DNA of 64,000 bases. It comes from Prostheceraeus crozeri (Eukaryota > Platyhelminthes > Polycladida > Euryleptidae). Both the position numbers and the translations under genes were made by a program. Below are positions 45,312-57,424 of the stretch, in pieces. The notes under the pieces are model-generated. The model did not search any database and was not told the DNA's origin. It saw only the letters and a list, made by a program, of their open reading frames with translations. The stretch lies in NCBI GenBank assembly GCA_907163375.1, contig CAJQUW010005583.1, forward strand, positions 124,001 to 188,000. The letters are read 5' to 3'. Within the stretch, counting starts at the first letter, position 1. Every line of letters starts with the position of its first letter.

Positions 45312-47347
45312 CAATAACTGGGATAGGATTATGTCCTCTCTGGACTAACCCACACACAAATGAATCTATCTCTGCGACCATGGCTAATTGTATACTTCAC
45401 CATGTGTACCGAATGTATGGATTGATTTTGTCAAGCGCGAGCATTAATTTATCATTTAATAATGTCACAACAAAGTTCAACAAAGCTTCTTGCACATTTA
45501 CATGCTGTGAGTTCTATTTGCGTCCTTGAAGTATATTTGTTTCTAAATTTCAAATCTTCCGTCATAGCTACAAAACTTCGCTAGTCAAAGTGAAATGAAA
45601 AGTTTTCCTTGTTATATGTCGTTTGAAGATGAATTCCTTTTAATCTTCATTTCGCATCGTAGGCGTGTATTATGAAAACGTTATCAACTATATTGCATTT
45701 GCAAATGTCCACGTGAACATCAGCAAGAAAGCAAACTCAGAAATTCATGTATTCTAAATCAGTTTGAAATATTTCTACCTTCAAAATATCAATAATATGT
45801 GGCAGTATCAAAATTTCTAAAGCGCCAAGCGGTAGAAAAAGACAGTTGAGGAGTTGCGTGCGAGGTCTGAAGCTTCTTAATTATGATATTGCAAAAGAGG
45901 CTCCCGACAAATCTGTCACTCGTTTTTCAACATCGTTTGAAGGCTAGCGATTATATGTTTTGATTAGTCTTTAGCGGATGTCATCAACATCAACTAGACC
46001 TCTTCTATGACATTTTTCCAGGAAACCACTCAGGAAATCGTAGTGTTCTTGTGAGTTTGATGATCGCATTACTAGGTTTCACTAAAGAAAAGCTTGTGTG
46101 TTCTGTTAATTAGATGGGTATTACACGAATATCAACGTCGATTTGCATGAAATGTTTAGTCATTATAGATTGCGAGTACATTTGAATCAATATTGCAAGA
46201 TATCATAGTTTCTATTTTTGCTGAGCCGTTTTTATCAGTAGTAACAATGAACGATGTCATTGACCATCAGGAGAAGGTCATGCAGAAAAAATATTCGTCG
46301 TTGGAATTTTAGGAGCATTAAGAAACTGACAGTGATGGGCGTGTGTGTATTGGTTATTGGCAATGCGCATGCAAAAGCAAATGCGCTTTCGCAGCTTGAG
46401 ACTAATTCTAATAGTAGTTCAGTTTAAGTGGCACGACTTTCCCATGCTTTTCTGGGGCTACAAGGGAATAATTATGAACTGAGACGTCTTTAAATGTATT
46501 GATAATGCCATGGGATGTAGGTCTAATTTGAATTAATAAAGTGTTTTCATCAGAAGTAATATGCGTGAATATTTTCATGGTTTGGATTAAAGTAAAAAGT
46601 CAGAGTTACATTAACTCATATCGATAGAAATATTCTGAGCAAAATTAAGATTTTCGAATGTAATCAAAATTCGTGTTCTAAAGAGCATCGATGAAATCAG
46701 ATTTCGACATAAAGTAGACCGTCTTATGACTCGCTGTTGAAATGTCACCATCTGCGGAGGAAACTATCCGACACCATCACATTCGCAGCTTGGACTAAGA
46801 TCGAGCTTCATTAAGCATAAGTTTGATTAATGTCTATTTTTCAATAAGCTAATTAATAATGATGATTATAATTCGTTACAAGTGGGAATTTTGATACTTT
46901 ATGGATAGCTATGAAGCAATTTTAAGATATCTATGATTCAGATGTCTTTCGTTCGTAGGGCACATGTGAACTATAGCATCTGTGGTTAAAATTTCAAGAG
47001 AATTGAATGAAATTTCTCTGAGATACATATGAGTTTTCAGTATGAAACAGCGCATTATTAACTTAACCTTCAGTTGAAGACGCAACAATAGAGCAAAATA
47101 TTTAGAATGTAGAAGCCATGGGGTATGCCCTTCAATAGGCTTTGAGATACCATTACTCGAAGTCGTCATGCGCGACACAAATTGTCAGATTTAACACTAC
47201 AGGAATAGATGAATTATGGGCAGCGAAAAAGGACACCTGGCACCTCTCACTTGTTGATCTTGATTCCGATGACACCAATAGACACAGGCGTAATGAAGCC
47301 TTAATGCATAGATAGCTGGAGTCATGTGGATGCTCTCATCACATTCA
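45312..47347. other. AT-rich stretch, nothing recognised
   Basis: Frames are under 100 residues and lack motifs. The first 200 bp may be a diverged continuation of the unrecognised unit (copy 2), but the match is weak. Confidence 0.4.
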
Positions 47348-47355
47348 CGGCCATG

Positions 47356-48469
47356 CATAGAAGTAGGTAATAGTACACTCATAGAAATTAAAAATACAAT
47401 AGAGTACACTATACACTTCAGTAACAATACACTTCTATGAGTACACTAGAATGGAAGTTTGATATCTTGCTTATGTACAATGATGGCACACGGATAAATC
47501 TATGGCTTGCAGATCAGCTTCGATCTAATACATTGTATCATAGTCAAACTATTTGTCAAGTTAGTTGTGGAAGTGGGTGACAGCAAATTACAGGATTTTC
47601 TTGAAGAGAATTTTAAGTAAGATGGTGGCATTGTTTCATTATGAAATAGCCCACTATTCTAATGGTTAATATGCTGTTTCTATACGTGGCAGTCATTGAC
47701 AACCATTATCCATTTTTTCAATACTGGAAAACGATTTAAAATTTGTATCACAGAGCCATGATTGTGAGTGGTCAGTAGATTGGTTATGAGAACATCTCAA
47801 GAATTCACAGATAAAAATTCTTAATTATTGGATAATTTCTCCTTGAAGCGGTAAAGAAACCTAGCGCTTTTCTGGAATAAACACACTGAAAGCTTCTTTA
47901 GCTACCATCATCACTCAGATAAATTAAATGTCGCTGGAACTTTTCAATTATTCATTGAATGACACATAGTGCGATGATATTTTGGAAGGTGACATTTGAA
48001 AGCATGCAGAGATTTTGAAAATTGTTCGAATATAATGAGCAGGGAAGCCCCTTAAAGTAAAATGAATACTCTAAGCTTTATTGGCCTCTGATTTCAAGCT
48101 GGAGCAATGCATGTTCTATAAACCGACATTACAAGTTATATATCTATCTTATTATATTCTTGATAGATTATAGGAACGATATTTCAAAATGATGAGCGTA
48201 CAGAACGTTCGTTTTAAAGGATTTCTTTCTTTATCATTCTGTCGCTGCAGTGTTCTGTAAATTCATTATTGCTTTTGAGTACATGATCTTTGGACAAGGG
48301 GCAACAATCCATATCACAAATTGACTTGATAAATATAAATGACAACCAGAAAACAAGGAAACCAGCTCGTTAAATGTGCATTTTGCCCCAACTAAATTCC
48401 CCCGGCGTGTGCCATAATTTTCATGCAATTTCCATTCTAGGACTTTCTATGGTATTGTTAACATCTATG
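47356..48469 (-). mobile_element. hAT-type element (CATAGAA family), TSD CGGCCATG
   Basis: This is the inverse of the long element at 15173-18413, lacking its Tc1 insert and the 540-bp segment. Ends CATAGAAGT (47356) and the inverse of CATAGATGT (48469). CGGCCATG is duplicated exactly at 47348-47355 and 48470-48477. It carries an extra 50-70 bp near 47380-47450 with repeated GTACACT words. Non-coding, 1,114 bp. Confidence 0.88.
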
Positions 48470-48780
48470 CGGCCATGTGATAATGGATGTACGCCTACAC
48501 CTTGCAGTTTCTTGCTTGGAGACTTACAGTTCCCGAACTGATTCATGTTCTAAGAGCAAAGCATTACTTTGATCCGCTGATATGTGTAAATTGCAACAAA
48601 TTACGTTGAGCTACTTTATTGAAATTAGTGAAATCGCGTAAATCTCTGTAGAACACTCTCATTAAAAATTAACCGATAGCAATGCATAGAAGTAGCAAGT
48701 TATCCAACAAAAGCTATGGGAGACAGGACACTCGGTCAATAAGTAGCTTGATCAGAAATTGAATTAACCAAAATTAGAAC

Positions 48781-49897
48781 CAGGGATTGCACCGCGTCAA
48801 GATCTGGATCCGGCGGATCTGGGTGTAAATATCCGGATCCGGGATCCGGTGTGAGATCCGCCCAGATCCAGCGAAGAGCGTTGAAGATAAAATGTTGATG
48901 GTCATTACTGCTGTGGAAAATCCTTTTTAACGATTAAAGTTATAAAAGTTATAGAACTAGCTTTTTTCGTTACTGACTTAGAGTTGGGAGTGCATGTGGG
49001 CACCTAAGAATGCGAATATAAATCTGAATAAAAATGTTTTATCCAGGAATATCTGTAGCTCGGTATTGAATGACCATCTATTAAGGTTACAGAAAATATG
49101 AAGTAACTTTTTCATGTTTTGTTCATTCTAATTGTCATGTTACTGTTGTGAGCTTGTAACCACTACTACTAATCCATACTAAGGAATGAATGGCATCCAT
49201 GAATTTCAACGCTAATAACATGAAGAAATATCCATTGTGATTCTCCAGACTTATGGTATTGGTCCAACTACCTTACTATATACTTAGAATGAACAATAGC
49301 TCAATAGCTGTAATTATCCATAAGTGAGATATACACTTATTCGTTTAAAAAGCACAAATAAAATCAAGTTTGCTGTCTTTCCCTTTTTTCTTTTAGTTAA
49401 ATACACGGACTTATCACTATTGAGATAGGTCTAGATTAATCTCTATTTTGATTGACAATCATGGTAAAAATAAACTAAATTAATACAGAAATTCAGTTTC
49501 AGTTATCAATTCATGTCTTAAGAAAGGGTACACATTTCTCTGCTCGGTCTCAGATTGTGTTGCCGTTATGTTTAATACTTGTAGTCATCTATTGATATTT
49601 AGGAATGATATTTCGTAAAGATGGCATTATAACAACTGAGAACCAGAATGACAACTACAGTTGGCGATAGCAAGATCTTAGGATTTCAATATTACTTCAT
49701 TAGTATGTACTATGAACCGCATAATTTAAAGTTAATCTCAGAAACCAGGCTATTCAGTATTTCATGATAATGAAAACGAATTACAAGCAATTTTATCACT
49801 TTTTATAATAGGATTCGGGATCAACCCGGGTACTCAGGTCTAGGATCCGGAACCGGGATCCGGGTGCTTGAAAAAACCCAGGTGTTTGCAATCCCTG
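48781..49897. mobile_element. hAT-type element with GGATCC-rich ends, TSD ATTAGAAC
   Basis: Ends CAGGGATTGCA and its inverse. ATTAGAAC is duplicated exactly at 48773-48780 and 49898-49905. The first and last 90 bp are dense in GGATCC, GATCC and CCGG words (48802-48878 and 49810-49865) arranged as nested palindromes, while the 900-bp middle is plain AT-rich DNA. No transposase frame. Confidence 0.85.
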
Positions 49898-49905
49898 ATT
49901 AGAAC

Positions 49906-51752
49906 ATCATTTGCTACGTACATGTCGAAGTCAATCAAAAGCAAAAAGTAACAAGTAAATTTGGTTAATAAGGAAAAATCCGCTTAACGATGTTTGTAGA
50001 CGCAATGTGTAATTTTGAAATATTAAAATAGACCTTTTGTGCCCCCACCTGAACAGACAGTCAAGAGCCGCTACTTGCTTGGTGAGTGCCACTATCTTAT
50101 TTATCGGAGACAGAGCAAACTGGCAGCAAACTGTTTTACCACATGGCACGAAAACGATCAACGTGCGTGCGGTAAGGACTGAATCACACAACAGTTTTGA
50201 ATTTGTTTTTGTTTGCCAAACTTCTTTATTTTGATTTCGGCTCCAATTTCAATTTCGGGCTTCAGTCAGCCTATGATTGTACACCTGCCATTTATGCGAA
50301 CTCTACCCCACTATCAAAAAGAATCAAAATAATTTCACTAAAATTGAAAAACCGCAACTCATTCATGTAGCACTAATTTCCTCTATTAGAAATGCTTCAT
50401 GTCATACTGCTGTGGAGCAAGTGTAGTTCTCCTATTTTCTTGCAGTTTGTACAAGCTGATCGCAATCATACAGGGATGGAAACTTCGAGCACAATGCCAA
50501 GGAGCCATCCAGTCGTTCTTTGATTTCCTCTGTTTGAGATCCACTCAAAAGTTGATTCCCGAGAGGTTTCTGGCCGAAATCTCATTCATGGTTTCTGCTT
50601 TGCAATGTCTCCATATGAAAGTATTTATCGCCGTAGTAGTTGCAGTCGAAGAAAATATACAAAAATCCGCCATTGACTTTCAATATTCGCACACAAGCGA
50701 AAACTGCCTCAATGTTATCAAAGCTGGAATATTGAATTAACCGAATGAAATTATTGTCAGGCAGTGCCTTCAACTCTTTTCAAGCCATTCCTTCATTTTG
50801 TCCACAAATGGGAAGTAGGCATTCCACTCCATTCATCAAACACCGAATCGTAATAAAATGCACTGATTCACCGACATACGCGAAGGATGTGTACCAAGAA
50901 AATTTCCTACGTTAAACGCAGTTAAGCGCATTAATTAGAGTCGAAGTCGCCTAGGGCCCGACCCCCGGGTCCTGCCTAGATTTCAAGGTCCATGGGCAAT
51001 GGTGGACCCTGACGGTCCTTAGGATGTCATACAGCATATGGTCATATGTGTTAATACCGTCATGCTGAAGATACTAATGTAGTATAATATCACTATAAAT
51101 TTCTATGTACTAATACTGTTGATAACCGTAAATATTCAGCATCATGATATTATGCTTCAATATATAAGCTTATAATCACTTAATAGTGTGTAATGGCATG
51201 TATCATACTGTAGACCTATATCTCACTTATGTTGCTCTCACTATAACGGATCTCACTATATCCGTTTATGTTGCATGTAGTGAGTATATTTGATAAAATG
51301 CGCTTGAAAACTAATTCTTTTGAAGAAGTTAGGGCAGCGGTGCTTCAGCAGTAGCCTTAGTGGATTCATCGATGTTCAAACTTTCTGCAGTGTGGGAAAC
51401 AAGGTTTTGGATGATAACTAGTAGTTACGACAATAGAAAGCAATCCCAATGGCATGTCCAAGAATGTAACATGAAGACAACGGAGCATTCAGGTATCGAA
51501 CAGTATCAGTTGAAGGTAGAGTACCTGTATTCTCCCCCCCCACATTTCTGTTGTTGACACCCGGAAGTGTTGCATCGTCAACGATCTTCTCTTGCTCCTA
51601 CGGGTAGTCCCACTAACGTCGCATAGCGTTGAGTGTATAAAACTCCTCTTATCTGACTTGTAGAACATTTACAGCCTCAGAATTAGACAACTGCTCGTCG
51701 TCATTTGTCTGTAGACAAAAATCACACTAAGTTCATGATCACAGTTCTACCA
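49906..51752. other. Non-coding stretch, one 113-aa frame of unknown meaning
   Basis: The frame at 50399-50740 (begins MSYCCGASVVLLFSC) shows a hydrophobic start but no family I recognise; chance is as likely as a gene. At 51225-51290 the words CTCACTATA and TATCCG recur. No RNA genes seen. Confidence 0.4.
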
Positions 51753-51967
51753 TGTATTCTAACTGATTGTCATAGTGAAAAATCCACTTTTTTCTCTCCT
51801 TCAGAGTTTATTGACCAAGTTATGAGGTTATTTACAATAAAAATAATTAAAAGGCCAACGTTTCGTGCCACTGACACTTCGATGGGCCGACTTCTGCAAA
51901 ACAGCATTTGATGACACGCATTAAATATGGAAGCAACGAAACAGAGTTCAGGTGGCCTACTGCGTAG

Positions 51968-52330
51968 TTAGAAATTAGGGAGCTCGTATTTGCGGTTAAT
52001 GGCTGGTGCAAGAGATTTGATCAATCGAGCTTCGGTCAGCCTGCAATCCACTGCGCTATGACTTTTGTCCAAGATATCGATATCGAAGTGAGAGATGGAG
52101 ATGTCACTGAAATGGTGCACTTTCATGCCGTGTTCGTAAAGGGCATTTCTTTTGTTCTTATTGATCAAATCTCTTCTATGCTCATTATAGCGTTTGGTAA
52201 ACGGACGGTTGGTTTGGCCTATATAAAAATCGTCACATAAATTACATTTCAGCTTATAAACTAAAAACCGGTCCCCACAGGAATAGTTTTGTGGTAAAAG
52301 AGAGCAGAGATGACAGGAATTGTGTTTCTT
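51968..52330 (-). CDS. Penelope-like GIY-YIG endonuclease domain, left arm (5'-truncated)
   Basis: About 120 residues of the C-terminal endonuclease of Penelope-like elements. CHLCSLLPQNYSCGDRF holds Cys residues typical of the linker. VYKLKCNLCDDFYIGQT is the GIY-YIG core (here VYK and FYIG), followed by FTKRYNEHRRDLI with the conserved Arg and by EARLIKSLAPAIN with the conserved Glu region. The frame continues across the palindrome centre, so the apparent start at 52360 is borrowed from the other arm and is not native. The reverse transcriptase is missing, so this fragment cannot act alone. Confidence 0.88.
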   Translation of the reverse strand, partial: KKHNSCHLCSLLPQNYSCGDRFLVYKLKCNLCDDFYIGQTNRPFTKRYNEHRRDLINKNKRNALYEHGMKVHHFSDISISHFDIDILDKSHSAVDCRLTEARLIKSLAPAINRKYELPNF

Positions 52331-52339
52331 CCGATTAAT

Positions 52340-52702
52340 AAGAAACACAATTCCTGTCATCTCTGCTCTCTTTTACCACAAAACTATTCCTGTGGGGACC
52401 GGTTTTTAGTTTATAAGCTGAAATGTAATTTATGTGACGATTTTTATATAGGCCAAACCAACCGTCCGTTTACCAAACGCTATAATGAGCATAGAAGAGA
52501 TTTGATCAATAAGAACAAAAGAAATGCCCTTTACGAACACGGTATGAAAGTGAACCAGTTCAGTGACATCTCCATCTCTCACTTCGATATCGATATCTTG
52601 GACAAAAGTCATAGCGCAGTGGATTGCAGGCTGACCGAAGCTCGATTGATCAAATCTCTTGCACCAGCCATTAACCGCAAATACGAGCTCCCTAATTTCT
52701 AA
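52340..52702 (+). CDS. Penelope-like GIY-YIG endonuclease domain, right arm (5'-truncated)
   Basis: Mirror copy of the left arm, open to the same C-terminal KYELPNF. The two proteins differ at KVHHF versus KVNQF and at the centre only, showing that the arms are young or kept alike. The tail carries ACGAAACGTTGG and an AT-rich 3' region up to 52935. Confidence 0.88.
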   Translation, partial: KKHNSCHLCSLLPQNYSCGDRFLVYKLKCNLCDDFYIGQTNRPFTKRYNEHRRDLINKNKRNALYEHGMKVNQFSDISISHFDIDILDKSHSAVDCRLTEARLIKSLAPAINRKYELPNF

Positions 52703-52949
52703 CTACGCAGTAGGCCACCTGAACTCTGTTTCGTTGCTTCCATATTTAATGCGTGTCATCAAATGCTGTTTTGCAGAAGTCGGCCCATCGAAGTGTCAGT
52801 GGCACGAAACGTTGGCCTTTTAATTATTTCTATTGTAAATAACCTCATAACTTGGTCAATAAACTCTGAAGGAGAGAAAAAGGTGGATTTTTCACTATGA
52901 CAATAAGCAACAGCCTCCTGTTCTTGACCATCAATTGTATTCTAACTGA

Positions 52950-54110
52950 GTATCCAAAGGACCAATCCTTCATCCCAAGGTTCAAGTAATACTTCTCAGG
53001 CGTGTTGTAGTGTTACTCAGTGACAGATCAAGTCTTTTCTAAACCCAATGTGACTAACTTTGACGAAATTTGATGATTTTGGAAAACTTGAAAAATATGG
53101 GGGCGGGGAAAAGAATAGAAGTACCGAAGGTAGGTTGTAGCTATGTATTTCAATTATCTCAACCGACTTCCATGGCAAAATCAAGGTAGGTACCAGTGGT
53201 GCTTAGACAATGCAGTAGTAATATCGTATTCCGGGAAGACTTCGCTGAGTAAGCTTAGGCTCTTAAATATTCCAGTCTTCAATTTAGGAAGACACAATTA
53301 CCTACCAGCTTGTTGCTTTGTCGATCAGTTTCGCGTAGAAAATTTTTCACATCGCACGCGTCAATTGTGCAAGCAAGCTTGTTATGGAACTATTTTCAGA
53401 GATAATAATAATAATAAAGACGGCTGACAATCGTGGGACCCCAAGTTAAATGTCCAGAATTAGTATTCAAGAGAAATCATAGCAAAGTGCAAGAAATATG
53501 GAGCAGTGCTCAAATGGTGAATCAAGAGTTATACAGTCTCGACCAGAAATGTAAACGGTCGACGGTATACAGGTGCCGGTCCGGTATGGAAAATCGGACC
53601 GGCTTTAGCGGTGTAACTCCGTTCTCGTCTTTTTCGAGAAGTTACACTTGTCGTACAGAGTCCTTGACTTAGAGACAGTCGTTGTTACTAAGGTCCAGTT
53701 AGGGATACGATTATATAAGCGTATTTACATGCATATGGCATTCGGACAAAACTATTATATACAAAGAGTTGAGCTGAACGTCTACTCTTTTCACTGCTTC
53801 ATGTGCTTTTTCCATCAAATCGAGTGTAGCTATTATTAGAAATATACAAGTATCTCAACAGGTGACTGTTCGTGGCATAGGAACGCGAAGATGAACAAGC
53901 TACAGCAAGAGACAATTTGTGATTGGCGATCTTGATTTGGGATATGCTGCAAATCTTTTATCTTTACACACTGACTTTCATTAAGCCTAAGCTTGCATAA
54001 ATTTGCGGAGAACCAAAAGAAGGCCCAATTATTCCGATCAGTGAAACGCATTCGCAACGAGTCTATCATTACTGCTTCTCATCTGAGTTACGCGCTTGGT
54101 ATGTTGTTGA
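52950..54110. other. Non-coding stretch with paired hairpins at 53565-53660
   Basis: GCCGGTCCG pairs with CGGACCGGC at 53574-53604. TAACTCCGTTCTCG pairs with CGAGAAGTTA at 53618-53645. The rest shows nothing recognised. Confidence 0.45.
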
Positions 54111-54114
54111 ACTA

Positions 54115-55087
54115 CACTGTAAATCGCTGGATACGAAAATTACATACAATTTGAAACTAAGATCTGATACGAGATTCGCGCATGTTTACATAGATCTGGT
54201 ATGTTTTTCATACGAAATATCGCTTACTTTCGTATCTGATTGGTATGTAGCGATGAGAACTATTATATCTGTGATTGGCTGTTTTACAATGAAATACGAA
54301 TTGCTGGTATGTTATATATACGAGACCCGATGCAAATTCGTCCTCATTCATATGTATTTCGTATGAAAAGCTTTATGTCACATGTCAAAAAAAAGCTACA
54401 TTACATACTACTATCAAATAACATTTTTCCATTAATGCCAGTCGTGCATATTTACTGGTGAAAGCGCGGTATTTAAATTGAATAGATTTTTTGTGAAATT
54501 AAAGCCGCATATCATCGTTGCTACTTATTTTATGGCATCCACAAGACTCATGATTAGCTCATTTCCGTGAACTAAGTTGATAACATTTTTTCAATAAAAC
54601 GATAACTTTCGAGTAACCATATTGACTTATATATCTCAAACATAGCTATTTTTGCGTTCATGAATTATAATGTGTTTTTATTTCGGATTGACAATATGCT
54701 TAGTTCCGAAATTACATAATGCATAATTGTTGATGGTTAAATACTTATAGATTAATTGTGAAATGCCTTAGACTTACATGTATTAAAATCGAATTCAGTG
54801 TTATAAGTTTGACTATTAAATGTCGCTATCTTACTACTTACAAAGCAGTAGTAACATTAGTGTGATCTTTATTGACAAAAGGACTTAAATCAACATACCG
54901 GTATGTTAGAAATCATTAATGTTTTCCTTTAACATTGTGCTGGTATGGCTTTCGTATGTAAAGCATGCCACATTTGAAATAACATACGAAAAGCATACAA
55001 ATATATACCAGGAGAATACAGAAATATACCAAAAAATATTTTGGTATGCATCCTTCGTATGTGATTGGCATTGAGCGATTTACAGTG
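54115..55087 (+). mobile_element. CACTG-ended element with CATACGAA subterminal repeats, copy 1
   Basis: Ends CACTGTAAATCGCT and its inverse, bordered by TA on both sides (54113-54114 and 55088-55089). The outer 280 and 170 bp are crowded with CATACGAA, CGTATG and GGTATG words in both orientations. The middle is plain AT-rich. CACTA-group (EnSpm) elements have CACT(A/G) ends and subterminal repeats of this kind; a Tc1/mariner-type MITE with TA duplication is the alternative. No transposase frame. The same family lies inverted at 61669-62667. Confidence 0.8.
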
Positions 55088-55089
55088 TA

Positions 55090-56104
55090 GTATAAGTGAC
55101 AATATCATTCCGTGTAGAAGATTTGTCCATAGACATACGCTAGCAATAGCAAAACCTAAATAATTTTGATTGGAATTCTTGTACGCCTATCTTGATTGAC
55201 AACTTTGAAAGTTTGAATAACCTCGCTCAACATACAGGGAGTCGCCATTGGTATGGGATTGTGGCATTCCTGCCCGAAAATCTCGGCAGGTTGCCGGCCG
55301 CCGGATCGGAACACATCAAAATTCTCGTGGCGGTTTCCATCTCTGCTGCAACATGGGGTCTACGCAACAATAGATGATATCACACTGGTGCGCCAGTCAT
55401 ATATTAGCCTATGTATATCAACAATAGCTATTTATAACTAAATACTTTATCGAAAAGCTCGGTCGGTCGAGCACCCGGTCTCGAAAATTCCTGATCGGTT
55501 ATAACTCAGGTCTCGACATGCATATGATGAAGGATCTATCACAAAGTGATGTTGTCAAAAGGTGGCAGACGAAAATGCGCGGAGCATCTCATTACATGGA
55601 ACAAAAGATGATGTAGAGGAGTTCGAAGAATCCCACCTCAAACAGTATCTAGCTTGAAATCACTTTGTGCGTATTGTATCCTCATGAAGCCATCTAACTG
55701 TAGATGTAAAACAACGAACTAAATCAGTGATAAGCTGCTTGAAAAGGAACTCAGTATGAAATGCAGTCAATGTCGAGGATGCTAATAGTCTACAAGCATA
55801 ATGCCTTGATAAGTTAGGATGAACCATAGGGTAGTTTGCATTCAATGACAAAGCTAATTGTTGAAAGACAAAAAATAGATAACGCCAGCACAATTCAGGC
55901 CTTCATTTTCGCGACCTTTTTCATGTTGCGATGGTTCTGACAAGCATCACAAAATATCACAGTTCAGCAAACAATTTGAAGCGCGGTCCGGACGCCAGCT
56001 TTTGGACCAGTTCCAACTTTGAGGTGAATCTGCTTCTGTCGGGCTAACAATTAACAACAATGAAATTAAATAAACGATAGATCAAATTGCCATGCAAATG
56101 ATGT
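55090..56104. other. Non-coding stretch
   Basis: No gene recognised. Frames are shorter than 80 residues. Confidence 0.4.
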
Positions 56105-56175
56105 GCAGCCGGTAGGATTCGAACCTGCGATCAAGGTTAACTAGACCTGTGCTCTAACCAACTGAGCTACGAGCC
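56105..56175 (-). tRNA. tRNA-Thr(AGU)-like sequence, probably a pseudogene or SINE head
   Basis: The minus strand begins GGCTCGTAGCTCAGTTGGTT, with a D-arm and box A (TAGCTCAGTTGGTTAGAGC). A 4-bp anticodon stem AGGT/ACCT encloses the loop CTAGTTA, giving anticodon AGT. Box B reads GGTTCGAATCC. The acceptor strand at the 3' side (CGGCTGC) does not pair with GGCTCGT and the T-stem has one mismatch. This points to a decayed gene or tRNA-derived repeat. No A- or T-rich tail settles it. Confidence 0.55.
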
Positions 56176-56970
56176 ACTTATGCGATTGTGTTAATTGGCA
56201 GAATCAAACCCTCACCACCACACATCAGTTGTCATAGTACTTGGAAGATACCCTGACTAGTCATGATATGATATTTTTGAGTTGGAATATCAGTTGTCAT
56301 AGTAATTATATCAATAAATATATAACTAGTCACAATTGTGACCGCCGACATTAAGGCAAGTAGCGGGGATCCATTGTCCACCAAAGCATCTTAAACCATG
56401 TCGTGAATGCAGTTAACAATAATGAAATTAAAGGGGGAATTAGGGGATTTGTTCCTGACCTTGTGATTTAAAGGTCAACTATGTATTTTCTCTTTTATAA
56501 TCGTTATTTGAAACTGCGACCAGTTGCTTCAGTAAATATTGCGAGTTCCCGTTCGCCTGGTCCCAATATCCTCAGACTTGAATAATTTTAGCACGTAATT
56601 CGTTGGCAGCTGTAGATTCATCTATCATAGATCATAGATGGACTGGAGTGGCACAAAGTTGCTTATGACACCACAAATGGTTGAGCGTCGTGCACAACAG
56701 ACTCCTAACATTTGCCCTTTCATTATCAATATCTTTTGTTTCTCAAACGAATCCTCCTTGTTTGACTACGACTCATCTAGGCTTAGAATAGTTTGGTATG
56801 TACAAAATCAAAATCGTGGACGTTAAACTACAAGTGAAGCACCCTGAGAAATTCATGGTGTGGAGAATCCTGTCCGCACATGTAGCTGGCAAGCTTCATG
56901 TGTGCGAGGGTATGATTAACATAGAGAAGTTTCCGGTGTTCCGGTGGGTTTAGTCCAAGCAATATACATT
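56176..56970. other. Non-coding stretch
   Basis: TCAGTTGTCATAGTA occurs twice (about 56224 and 56290). TTAACAA(C/T)AATGAAATTAAA occurs at about 56047 and 56413, on both sides of the tRNA-like sequence. No gene. Confidence 0.4.
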
Positions 56971-56972
56971 TT

Positions 56973-57424
56973 AACCCGCCACAAATTGCAATAGTTTCAA
57001 GAGTGGGTTTATCTTGTAGAGAAAAGATCCCTTATCAACATATCAAAAATCTAAGAAAATCTAGTTGAAGTCACGAGTCTTTTCGAAACATATATACACG
57101 CTTACTCCAATGAAATCGCAGAAATAGATGTGATAGATCTGACTGAGAAATCTAGCATAATTCAGAAAACATAAGTGATATTGGTGAGAGCCATGCGGAA
57201 GGTAAATGCGGCTAGTGAGACCAAGCTGCAATTTTTTATTTAAATTGGTTTTTGCAGATGTCGCAAATCTATATCTGCGATTTCATTCGAGTAAGCGCAC
57301 ATTAATATTTCGAAAAGACTCGTGACTTCAAGTGGAAAGTTCAAGGCGTCCCATTAACTAGATTTTCTTATTTTCTCTACAAGATAAACCCACTCTTGAA
57401 ACTATTGCAATTTGGGCCGGGTTA
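56973..57424. repeat. Foldback repeat, arms about 115 bp, spacer about 215 bp
   Basis: Left arm 56973-57089 and right arm 57307-57424 are inverse copies with one indel each. They share AACCCG, CAAATTGCAATAGTTTCAAG, GGGTTTATCTTGTAGAG, AAGAAAATCTAG and AGTCACGAGTCTTTTCGAAA. No coding frame or flanking duplication found. A MITE or foldback element is likely. Confidence 0.8.

Larger units (their letters stand above)
51767..52935. mobile_element. Penelope-like element, head-to-head inverted dimer, 14-bp TSD
   Basis: Two arms of about 565 bp (51766-52330 and 52340-52904) are near-identical inverted copies around a 9-base centre. Each arm holds the GIY-YIG 3' end of a Penelope-like ORF and its untranslated tail, pointing outward. 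The right arm continues 31 bases further. TGTATTCTAACTGA is present exactly at 51753-51766 and 52936-52949, so the dimer sits between one target duplication. The upstream RT part is absent in both arms, that is, each is 5'-truncated. Confidence 0.9.

Noticed and set aside
44986-45381. 131-residue minus-strand frame, and similar frames in all CACAGAATTAGA copies
   Set aside because: The frames recur only because the MITE recurs, are broken differently in each copy, and do not resemble a transposase.
50399-50740. 113-residue frame with hydrophobic start
   Set aside because: No recognisable domain, no repeat copy and no splice context that I can support; left as unassigned.
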